DNA of 64,000 bases from OFTM291 sp041741375 (GTDB lineage: Bacteria; Gemmatimonadota; Gemmatimonadetes; Gemmatimonadales; GWC2-71-9). The notes below the pieces were generated by a model. That model was given only the letters and a program-made list of their open reading frames with translations, searched no databases and was not told where the DNA came from. Below, piece by piece: positions 8,688 to 16,203 of this stretch; positions within the stretch are counted from its first letter, which is position 1; each line of letters starts with the position of its first letter. The position numbers and the translations under genes were made by a program. Where the stretch lies: assembly GCA_041741375.1 (NCBI GenBank), contig JBGSKF010000151.1, positions 5,494 through 69,493 on the forward strand. The letters are read 5' to 3'.

Positions 8688-9439
8688 GCGGTCTGCTTCC
8701 TCCCGTGGAACACCTGCCGGAATCCGAAATACGCGATGCTGTCCTTCATGTGCGACACGAACCGGTGCCAGGGCGTCATTCGTGGGTCGGTGACGAACTC
8801 CATGGTGAGGGAGACCCGTCGTTCATCCGGTCCCAGCGGGGTCACCTGATGCCAGACCGTGTCGCCGTTGAAAAAGACCAGGGTGCCCGGGCGAAGGGGA
8901 ACCGAGAGGTCAATGGTGTCCCGGTCGGTGCGGGTGCGATGAAGCTGGCAGTCGAGGGTCGCGGCGGAGTCGTTGACCAGACCGAAGAGCAGGGTGTACC
9001 GCCGGCCGCGGTAGTAGGAGGTGTCGTAGTGCCAGGTGATGTAGTCGCCCGGTTCGGTGTAGTAGTACAGGGCGTAGGTGTGGGGGTCCGATGCGGGGCA
9101 GTCGAGCAGCGTGTCGCCGGTCAGCTCCTGGAGAAAGGCGCGCAGGGCGGGCGACCGGTACAGCTCCGGGATCAGGGGGAAGGCCCGGTCCAGCACATGA
9201 CGCCCCACGCTTCCGCCCTTCTTGACCCGGGGGACGAAATTGCGGTGGACCAGGGGATCCAGATCCGGAAGCCGCTCCAGCAGGCGAGTGAGAACCGCAG
9301 GGGGGAGGAAGTCCTCCACCAGGAGAAACTCGCCCTGCTCGGCGAACTGGAGACGGAGGGCTTCGTGATCCAGGGCAGCGAGAGCGGCCCGCAGGTCGGA
9401 ATCGAGCGCAGGCACGGGGGAGGTCGCGGTCGCTGTCAT
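8684..9439 (-). CDS. 2-oxoglutarate/Fe(II)-dependent oxygenase (HalD/prolyl-hydroxylase-like)
   Basis: A 251-residue double-stranded beta-helix oxygenase. The iron triad is visible as H137-x-D139 in ITWHYDTSYYRG and H197 in GDTVWHQVTPLGPDERR, where the following Arg pair fits 2-oxoglutarate binding. The chain lacks a signal peptide, so it acts in the cytoplasm. In known phosphonate pathways 2OG oxygenases hydroxylate the carbon next to phosphorus. By position this one may hydroxylate AEP, its CMP ester or the lipid product; the substrate is not predictable from sequence. The long open frame upstream of 9439 is a shadow of the neighbouring gene: the ATG at 9439 overlaps the phosphatidyltransferase stop as ATGA. 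Confidence 0.88.
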   Translation of the reverse strand: MTATATSPVPALDSDLRAALAALDHEALRLQFAEQGEFLLVEDFLPPAVLTRLLERLPDLDPLVHRNFVPRVKKGGSVGRHVLDRAFPLIPELYRSPALRAFLQELTGDTLLDCPASDPHTYALYYYTEPGDYITWHYDTSYYRGRRYTLLFGLVNDSAATLDCQLHRTRTDRDTIDLSVPLRPGTLVFFNGDTVWHQVTPLGPDERRVSLTMEFVTDPRMTPWHRFVSHMKDSIAYFGFRQVFHGRKQTA

Positions 9440-10080
9440 GGATCTCTCGCCGGGGTGGAAGTGGTGCTCAAAGTGGAGGGGGATTCCGGGTGAGGCCGGA
9501 GGCCGAGATACCGGAAGACGAGCCACGCCGCGAAGAGCGGAGCCCCGACCACCGCGGCCAGGAGGAAGGGCTGGAGGGCTCCCCCGAGAACCACGAGGGG
9601 GAGCAGATAGAGGACGTCCTCGATCTCGAACCAGCCGGTGTGGGGGAGGGCGGCCCGCGCGGCTCCGATCCGGCGTTCGATCTCGATGCGGAGCCAGAAG
9701 ATGGCCGAGACCGAGAGCCCGGCCAGGAGTCCGAGCGGGGCCGCCCATTGGTGCAGCCACCCGGAGCGGAGGCCGATCCCGATTCCCAGGAAGACCAGGC
9801 CGTGGACCGCCGCATCGGAGGCCAGATCGTAGACATGGCCGAATCGTGTGATCCGCCCGGTCATCCGGGCCAGTTCCCCGTCCGTGTGGTCGAGCAGGTT
9901 GGAGAGAAAGAAGAGCCACCCGCCGGTCACGACCCAGTGGCCTCCGGCGGCGAAGGCCACGGCGGAGGCGAGCCCGACCACCAGGCGGAGGGTGGTGAGG
10001 TGACTGGGCGTGACCGGCGTGTGTTGGAGCGGCCGCACCAGCCAGTGGGCCAACCGCGCGTCGAGGGGGCGGGTGCTCAT
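9436..10080 (-). CDS. CDP-alcohol phosphatidyltransferase family membrane protein
   Basis: A 214-residue membrane enzyme with the complete family signature D67-G68-x2-A-R-x8-G81-x3-D85-x3-D89 and about six hydrophobic helices. The family displaces CMP from a CDP/CMP-activated donor using an alcohol acceptor. As first gene of the phosphonate operon, its likely reaction is transfer of a phosphonate headgroup from CMP-AEP to a lipid alcohol such as diacylglycerol, giving a phosphonolipid (inference). Start chosen at ATG 10080, which has GAGGG five bases upstream. An in-frame ATG at 10176 would add 32 residues of low-complexity Pro/Thr/Asp sequence without a good ribosome-binding site. Confidence 0.9.
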   Translation of the reverse strand: MSTRPLDARLAHWLVRPLQHTPVTPSHLTTLRLVVGLASAVAFAAGGHWVVTGGWLFFLSNLLDHTDGELARMTGRITRFGHVYDLASDAAVHGLVFLGIGIGLRSGWLHQWAAPLGLLAGLSVSAIFWLRIEIERRIGAARAALPHTGWFEIEDVLYLLPLVVLGGALQPFLLAAVVGAPLFAAWLVFRYLGLRPHPESPSTLSTTSTPARDP

Positions 10081-10209
10081 CGCACCCTCGTCGGGAAGGG
10101 GAGGATGTCCGGGCGGCGTGGCCTCGCAGGTCTCATCGGCGGCACAGTCCTTCCGGGTTGTCGGTACACCTGCCATCTCGGTAACGACGGCAGCCCCCGG
10201 TTGGATGTC

Positions 10210-11427
10210 CTAGCGGATGGCGCGGTCCAGGTCCACGCCGGCCAGGGTACAGATGCGGGCGATCGTTTCCCCGATCTTGTTGTTGGGGGTGGAGGCCCCG
10301 GCGGTGACGCCGATGCGGTGCACTCCCCCGAGCCACCCGGTGGCGTCGCGGGTCCGGGTGTCCCCCACGGGCTGAAACTCGATCCGTCCCGTGTCCAGGT
10401 CGACACATTCGGCGTCGTCGATATGGTAGGTGCGCACCCCGCGCAACTCCGCGAGCTCGGCGAGGTGGCTTGTGTTGGAACTGTTGTACCCCCCCACCAC
10501 GATCATCAGGTCGAGCGGCTCCCGCAGCAACGCCTCCATGGCGTCCTGACGCTCCTGGGTCGCGGAGCAGATGGTGTCGAAGGTGCGGACCCGGGTGCCG
10601 AGTTCCTCCGGCCCGTAAATCCGCCGCATGGTGCCCCGGAACGCGTCGGCGATGGCGAGGGATTCGCCGGACAGCATCGTGGTCTGGTTGGCCAGCCCGA
10701 TGTGCTGGAGGTCGTGGGCAAAATCGAAACCGGCGGAAGTGGCTTGGGCAAAGTACTCCTGCAGGGGCGCCGGATCGCCCCTGAATTCCATGAACTCCAT
10801 CACCTGGCGGGCCTCGGCCATGTCCAGAACCACGAGATAGCGGCCCTCAGGGTACTTTTCGACCTGGCTCGCGGTGGCCTTGGTCTCCTCGTGCCAGTGC
10901 TTGCCATGGATGACCGAGGTGAAGCCGTCCCGGGCATAGGCATCCACCCGCTTCCAGACATTGAGAACCGAACCGCAGGTGGTGTCCACCAGAACGCACC
11001 CGATCGATTGCAGCCGCTGAAAGTCCCGCATCGTCACGCCGAAGGCGGGCAGAATGACGACATCCTCCGCCGTGACGGGGCCAAAATCGAAATCCGCGCC
11101 CTCCGGACGATGCAGGAAATGGATTCCCATCGCCGCCAACCTCCGATTGACATGAGGGTTGTGGATGATCTCCCCCACCAGAAAGAGGCGGCGGTCCGGA
11201 AACTTGGTGCGGGTCTCGTACGCGTAGTCCACGGCGCGATCCACACCGTAGCAGAACCCGAATTCCCGGGCGAGGTGGAAGGTCAGGTGATCCACGGAGA
11301 GGGTGTACTCGTTCGCTCGCAACGCATCAATGACAGCGCTGTGGTAGTCGGCGGCCAACTGGTCCTGAATGGTTCCCTTCAGGCCGAAGCCCCGGCGGAA
11401 GTAGGTGGTCCCCATGGATCGGAGCAT
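10210..11427 (-). CDS. ispH: 4-hydroxy-3-methylbut-2-enyl diphosphate reductase
   Basis: Last enzyme of the MEP pathway, reducing HMBPP to IPP and DMAPP with a 4Fe-4S cluster. This is the long ~405-residue form typical of cyanobacteria and several other phyla. The three cluster cysteines are C59 (GFCYGVDRAV), C151 (DTTCGSV) and C287 (DTICSATQERQDA), and the HNPHVN and SSNTSHLAE substrate motifs are present. The frame is open upstream to 11841, but the ATG at 11427 has a GGAG box and begins at the expected N-terminus. It is divergent from the hopanoid operon, so C5 precursor supply sits beside squalene and hopene synthesis. It lies 129 bp upstream of the phosphonate operon on the same strand. 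Confidence 0.96.
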   Translation of the reverse strand: MLRSMGTTYFRRGFGLKGTIQDQLAADYHSAVIDALRANEYTLSVDHLTFHLAREFGFCYGVDRAVDYAYETRTKFPDRRLFLVGEIIHNPHVNRRLAAMGIHFLHRPEGADFDFGPVTAEDVVILPAFGVTMRDFQRLQSIGCVLVDTTCGSVLNVWKRVDAYARDGFTSVIHGKHWHEETKATASQVEKYPEGRYLVVLDMAEARQVMEFMEFRGDPAPLQEYFAQATSAGFDFAHDLQHIGLANQTTMLSGESLAIADAFRGTMRRIYGPEELGTRVRTFDTICSATQERQDAMEALLREPLDLMIVVGGYNSSNTSHLAELAELRGVRTYHIDDAECVDLDTGRIEFQPVGDTRTRDATGWLGGVHRIGVTAGASTPNNKIGETIARICTLAGVDLDRAIR

Positions 11428-11673
11428 ATCGCTCTCCGGGTGAGGGCGAAAGGGGCGTAAGTTAAGCAGCAGACACACGGGGTAGGACCGGCGGATGTCG
11501 TGACGCGACCTGCGGGCGCGGTCTGGACGCCGGATTGAACCGCGGTGTAATTTGCGACCCCCGCGAAGGGGAGGAAGGAACCCGCGCATGAGGAGGGATG
11601 GCCAGGTGATCCGTCGCACGAGCGTGTGGCATCCAACGGAACGGATCCTGCCCGGTCTCGGGAAGGGCTCCGG

Positions 11674-14481
11674 ATGATCTCCCGGCCACTGCGGCGGGGA
11701 CTCGATGCCGCGATGCGCTGGCCCGGCCGCACGCTCCGGGGGGCCGCGGTGGTCACCGCCGTGGCCCTCGGCTTCGGCTCCCAAGTCGAACTCCGCACCA
11801 GCCGACAGGATCTGGCCCCGCCGGATGAACCCGCCGAACAACGGTGGCAGAGATTTCTGGCCGAGAAGCCGATCGCCAATGTGCTGGTGGCGGTCGTGGA
11901 AACGGTGCCGGGAACGCCCTTCTCCGCCTCACACCTTCGGCGGGTCACGGATCAGCTGGCCTTGTCCTTCGCCGAGGACTCCCTGGCCGGGAGCGTCTTC
12001 CACCGCACCGACCTCGCCTGGTTCGAGCGTCACGCGCTCCACGCCGCTCCTCCCGCCGCGATCACCGAGATCGTCTCGGCACTCGGGGAGGAGGGCATGC
12101 TCCGGCGCCTGGTCGAGGGAGGGGGACTCGTCGCGCTCAACGAGGGCCTGGCCGATGCCCTCGGCTCTGGGGCGCGCCACGCCGAGGCCCCCGACGACGA
12201 CGCGGCTCGGTCGCTGGGCACCGTGGTGCAGATTCTGAGGTTTGAACAGCGCTTCCTGACCGACCCCGAATCGGTCACCCGGAGGATGGACTCGGACGCG
12301 CCTCTCCTCTCCCTGGTCAGCGCGGTGGCGCAAGGCGACGCGGGCGGGCTTCCCCCGGGCTATGTCGGCAGCCGCGACGGCACCCGGATGTTCCTCACCA
12401 TCACTCCGGCATCCTCGGCGGATGACCTCCCCGTGTTGATGCGCTTTGTCGGTGCCATGCGGGCTCGGGCTGATCGGGTGATGGCGGAGAATCCCGGGTT
12501 CCGGGTGGCCTTTACCGGTCAGGCCGCGCTCTCCGTGGACGAGATGGCCCTGGTCCAACGCGACGCGACGCGGTCATCGATTCTGGCCGCCGTCGGGGTG
12601 GCCCTCCTGATCCTCGTGGCCTTCCGATGGCGCACGCATGCCGTGCTGGCCTTCACCGCGCTGCTGGCGGGTCTGATCTGGACCTTCGGAGTCGTGTGGT
12701 TTGCCCCGGGGTACCTCAACCTGATCACCACTGCCGTGATTCCCACGCTCCTGGGCGTGGGCGTGGCCTTCGGAATTCATCCCGTCTCGGAGTATGAACT
12801 GGATCCCGGGAGCGACACTGGATCAGAACAGGCTCTGCAGAGTGCCTTCCGTGCGACCCTGATTCCGGTGACCGTGTCCGCCCTCACCACGGCCGCGGCT
12901 TTCTTCGCCATCCTGCTGATCCCGTTCCGCGGGTTTGCGGAACTGGGGCTCGTGGCGGGTCTCGGCGTGCTGCTCTGCCTCCTGGCCGCGTTCACGGTGC
13001 TTCCCTCACTCATGATCGCCCATGGCCGACGGACTCGTTCCCGGGCAACCCGTCTCGCCGGGTCCCCGCCTGCGCCCACGGCACCCTTCGATCGGGTCTG
13101 GTCTCGGGGTGCCGCCGCAGCGGTGTCGCGCTACCCGCGCCTCGTGGTGCTGATGGCCGGGGGTGTCACCGCAGTGCTGGCATGGGGAGTGCTCCGTGTG
13201 CGGTTCGATCCCGACCTGATGGGGCTGCTGCCCCGGGAGGCGGAAGCCGTGAGGTACCAGGAGCTGATCGCACGGACCTCGGATCTCTCCCCCTTCTTTG
13301 CCGTGGTCGAGGCGGATTCCCTGACGGAATTGCGCACCCTGAGGACCCGGGCCGACGAGGATCCGGCCATCGGACGATTCGAGTCGATCCTCGATGTGAT
13401 CCCCGCGGACACCTTGGCCGCCGCCGCCACGATGACAACTCTTCGGGACGCGCTCGGGACGGTTCGGGCCAATCCCTCCGCGCCATCCCTGGACAGGGAG
13501 GCGCTCCTCCGCTCGCTGGAACGGCTCGAAGGAGCACTCGATCGCGCGGCCGAGGATGCATTCGGGACCGGCAGGGCCGAGCTGGCTGCCGTGCTGGAGG
13601 AGGCTCGCGAGGCGGCGGCCGCTGCGGGGACCGAGATGCAGAACGGGCGACATTCCGAGGACGGTGTCCTGGAGACGGAGTGGGACACGCTGCACCGGTG
13701 GATCGGGAGTGCGCTGGCAAGTGTGCGCGCCGCGGCGGAGAACGGTGCCCCCACGCTCGCCGGACTCCCCCCCGAACTGCGGGCACGCTATGTCATCGGA
13801 AAGGATCGTCTGCTGGCCTATCTCCATCCACGGCATGAGGAGGGGACCGGCACCTTCAGCGCGGATCAGGGGCCTCGGTTTGCCGAGGCGGCACTCGGCG
13901 TGTCCCCCGATGCCACCGGGTTTCCGATTGTTTTCCAACGGATGACGGCACGAATCACCGAGGGTTTCTATGAAGCCGTTGCGGTCGGTGGTCTGCTGGT
14001 GATGGTGATCCTGTTGGCCCATTTTCGAAGCGTGTCCGCCTCCCTCCTGGCGGGCATGCCGCTCATGCTGGGCATCCTCTGGACCCTCGGTGTCCAGGGG
14101 TGGCTCGACATCCCGTTCAACTTCGCCAATCTGGTGGCGATCCCCCTGGTGATCGGGGTCGGCATCGATGATGGAGTCCATCTGGTGCATCGCGCTCGTC
14201 TTCCCGGTATGATGACCGTCCATGCCGCCCTGCTGAGTTCCGGCCGGGCCATTCTCATCACCTCCCTGGCCACGGTGGCGGGATTCGGAAGCCTCATCTT
14301 CTCTGCCCATCGGGGGATGGCCAGCCTCGGCACCCTCCTCGTCATCGGTGTCCTGGCCTGTCTGGTGGCCTCGATCGTTGTTCTGCCCAACCTGCTGGTG
14401 CTGACCCGCGGGTGGCGCCGCTCCGGGGAGACGGCCGGGCCCGGTGTGGTCCTGGACATGATGGAGGGGGTGGGGAAGTGA
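11674..14481 (+). CDS. hpnN: Hopanoid RND/MMPL-type transporter
   Basis: A 935-residue RND-superfamily protein with the MMPL duplicated layout. Each half has one TM helix, a large periplasmic loop and a cluster of five or six helices (around residues 295-470 and 770-930). The second half contains GVGIDDGVHLVHR, the conserved Asp-rich TM motif. It heads the cluster with shc, hpnH, hpnA and hpnG, which identifies it as HpnN, the exporter that moves hopanoids to the outer membrane. Start taken at ATG 11674 (ISRPLRRGLDAAMRW) with GGAAGGG seven bases upstream; a GTG at 11626 would add 16 unlikely residues. The stop overlaps the next start by 1 nt (TGATG). Confidence 0.88.
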   Translation: MISRPLRRGLDAAMRWPGRTLRGAAVVTAVALGFGSQVELRTSRQDLAPPDEPAEQRWQRFLAEKPIANVLVAVVETVPGTPFSASHLRRVTDQLALSFAEDSLAGSVFHRTDLAWFERHALHAAPPAAITEIVSALGEEGMLRRLVEGGGLVALNEGLADALGSGARHAEAPDDDAARSLGTVVQILRFEQRFLTDPESVTRRMDSDAPLLSLVSAVAQGDAGGLPPGYVGSRDGTRMFLTITPASSADDLPVLMRFVGAMRARADRVMAENPGFRVAFTGQAALSVDEMALVQRDATRSSILAAVGVALLILVAFRWRTHAVLAFTALLAGLIWTFGVVWFAPGYLNLITTAVIPTLLGVGVAFGIHPVSEYELDPGSDTGSEQALQSAFRATLIPVTVSALTTAAAFFAILLIPFRGFAELGLVAGLGVLLCLLAAFTVLPSLMIAHGRRTRSRATRLAGSPPAPTAPFDRVWSRGAAAAVSRYPRLVVLMAGGVTAVLAWGVLRVRFDPDLMGLLPREAEAVRYQELIARTSDLSPFFAVVEADSLTELRTLRTRADEDPAIGRFESILDVIPADTLAAAATMTTLRDALGTVRANPSAPSLDREALLRSLERLEGALDRAAEDAFGTGRAELAAVLEEAREAAAAAGTEMQNGRHSEDGVLETEWDTLHRWIGSALASVRAAAENGAPTLAGLPPELRARYVIGKDRLLAYLHPRHEEGTGTFSADQGPRFAEAALGVSPDATGFPIVFQRMTARITEGFYEAVAVGGLLVMVILLAHFRSVSASLLAGMPLMLGILWTLGVQGWLDIPFNFANLVAIPLVIGVGIDDGVHLVHRARLPGMMTVHAALLSSGRAILITSLATVAGFGSLIFSAHRGMASLGTLLVIGVLACLVASIVVLPNLLVLTRGWRRSGETAGPGVVLDMMEGVGK

Positions 14482-15353
14482 TGCTGATGAGATGTGGGGT
14501 TCTCGGGGCGATGCTCTGCCTCCCATGGACTGTCGGAGCGGCGCAAACCGCCGGCCCGCGCACACTCGTCGTGTGTGCACCGGGACATCCGGGCACCGCT
14601 CTGCAGGCCGAACCCACGCTCCGGGCATTGGCGCGAGCCCTTGCCGCCGTGGGTGCCTGGTCCGGTGACACGGTCCGGACAACCTTCTGTGAAAGCGCGG
14701 AGGAAGGAGTGCGTCAGGTGAGAGCGTCGACCGTGGCGGCCGCACTCGTCTCCCTGCCCTTCTATCTGGCCCATGCAGGGGAGTTGGGCCTCCGAGCCGT
14801 GGCGGTTCCGGTCACCTCCGTGGGGGCTCGGGCTCCGTGGGTTCTCGTGGCAGGTCAGGGTCGTGTGCGCCGTCCCGCGGACCTGGTTGGATGGACGGTG
14901 TCCAGCAGGGCAGGGTACGCCCCGAGTGTGGTGGAGGCCCTGGTGGCCACTGCGTGGGGGCGTCTCCCGGCGGGGGTCGGGGTCACCTTCATACCCCGGT
15001 CGTTGTCGGCACTGCGCCGGTCCGCGGCCGGCGACCCGGTGGCGGTTCTGCTCGACGGTGAGGAGGCGGCTGCCCTGAAGGCGCTCCCCTTCGCCAGTCG
15101 GTTGGAGGAGGTGTTCCGTTCCGATTCGCTTCCCCTCTCGGTTCTTGCCGTGGTCGATCGGAATGGTGTGGGTGACGCGGAAGCGAGCTGGGACCGGGAC
15201 CTCGTGGAACCCCTGCTGAGGCTCCACCGATCCCCCGGGGGAGCCGCAGTTCTGAAGGAGATGCGGATCGAGCGCTTCGAACGTCTGAGCCCGCGAGACC
15301 AGGCGCAGCTCGAGCGGTGGCCCGGTTCTTCCTCGACTCCGCGCCCTCGATGA
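14481..15353 (+). CDS. PhnD/SsuA-type periplasmic substrate-binding protein
   Basis: A 290-residue exported protein with a signal peptide ending near AQTAG. The mature part has the fold and order of phosphate/phosphonate-type ABC binding proteins (PhnD-like): VAALVSLPFYLAHAGELGLRAVAVPV, then a hinge region RRPADLVGWTVSSRAGYAPSVVEALV. No permease or ATPase gene is adjacent. It is translationally coupled to hpnN (TGATG) and to the TPR gene (ATGA), so it works with hopanoid export or an associated process rather than with an ABC importer. A periplasmic lipid or ligand shuttle is one possibility. The ligand cannot be assigned. Confidence 0.72.
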   Translation: MLMRCGVLGAMLCLPWTVGAAQTAGPRTLVVCAPGHPGTALQAEPTLRALARALAAVGAWSGDTVRTTFCESAEEGVRQVRASTVAAALVSLPFYLAHAGELGLRAVAVPVTSVGARAPWVLVAGQGRVRRPADLVGWTVSSRAGYAPSVVEALVATAWGRLPAGVGVTFIPRSLSALRRSAAGDPVAVLLDGEEAAALKALPFASRLEEVFRSDSLPLSVLAVVDRNGVGDAEASWDRDLVEPLLRLHRSPGGAAVLKEMRIERFERLSPRDQAQLERWPGSSSTPRPR

Positions 15354-16168
15354 GAAGGGCACGGTGGATGACGGCGTTTCCGGGACACCTGGTCCTCGCG
15401 CTCACTGCCACCGCATGTGCCTCGGCCCTCCCTCCCCCGCGGGACCTGAACAGCATTGTTCCCGAGCAGGCAGAGTGGGAGTCCCTTCCGGTCGACGAGT
15501 TGGCGAGAAGGGCCGAGGACCGGTTTGCGGAACGGACCGTGGCCGCGGTGCGGGAGGCCGCCGAGATCTGGACCCGGATCGCGGTCCGACGGCCTGGTGA
15601 CTTCGAACCATTGACTGCGGCAGTTCGGGCACGGATCTGGTTGTCGGAAACCCTCGAGATCCCCGGGGATCGGAGCAGGGAGGCTGTGGACGCCGTTCGG
15701 ACTGCGCAATGGTGCGACATTCGGGCTCCGGGAAATCCGGAGTGTGCCTACTGGTTGGGAGCAGCCCTGGGGGTGCAGGCGCGGGAAAACCGCAGCACGG
15801 CGCTCGATGCCCTCGATCGCATGGAATCACTGTTCACACGGGCGGCAGCCGAGGCACCCCGGGTGGCCGACGGGGGTCCCGATCGGGCGCTGGCAAGCCT
15901 GTATGCCCGGGCCCCGGCGTGGCCCGCCGGTCAGGGGGACCCCGACCGGGCCCTTGAGCATGCCTTCCGCGCCATCGAGCTCGCGCCGGAGCACCCCCCG
16001 AACTACCTTGTCGCTGCCGAGGCCCTGCGGGCTGCGGGAGACAGGAGCCGGGCGATCACCTATCTTGATCGGGGGCTTGTGGCGGCCCGCCGCCGACTGG
16101 GGGCACGAGACCCGGACGCACCCCGGTGGATCCAGGAGATCGAAACGGAACGTTTGAAGTATCAGTAG
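15350..16168 (+). CDS. TPR-containing putative lipoprotein (TatT-like)
   Basis: A 272-residue exported protein. The N-terminus has a basic region, a hydrophobic stretch and TATACAS, a weak lipobox with Cys near residue 24. The mature part is alpha-helical. The last third has TPR-like units (ALEHAFRAIELAPEHPPNYLVAAEALRAAGDRSRAITYLDRGL), and the overall pattern recalls TRAP-transporter TatT-component lipoproteins. The start ATG at 15350 overlaps the stop of the binding-protein gene as ATGA; Met codons at 15368 or further downstream would cut into the signal peptide. Its place between hpnN/PhnD-like and shc suggests a partner in periplasmic handling of hopanoids. That role is inferred from context only. 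Confidence 0.62.
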   Translation: MRRARWMTAFPGHLVLALTATACASALPPPRDLNSIVPEQAEWESLPVDELARRAEDRFAERTVAAVREAAEIWTRIAVRRPGDFEPLTAAVRARIWLSETLEIPGDRSREAVDAVRTAQWCDIRAPGNPECAYWLGAALGVQARENRSTALDALDRMESLFTRAAAEAPRVADGGPDRALASLYARAPAWPAGQGDPDRALEHAFRAIELAPEHPPNYLVAAEALRAAGDRSRAITYLDRGLVAARRRLGARDPDAPRWIQEIETERLKYQ

Positions 16169-16203
16169 CCTATGCCCAGTCACGAGGGAGGATCGAGGAC
16201 TTG

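Noticed and set aside
10081..10209. Gap between ispH and the phosphonate operon considered as a riboswitch
   Set aside because: 129 bp with no conserved aptamer-like core or terminator hairpin that I can recognise.
13006..15362. Long minus-strand frames antisense to hpnN and the PhnD-like gene
   Set aside because: His/Arg/Gly-rich shadow translations with no recognisable domain.
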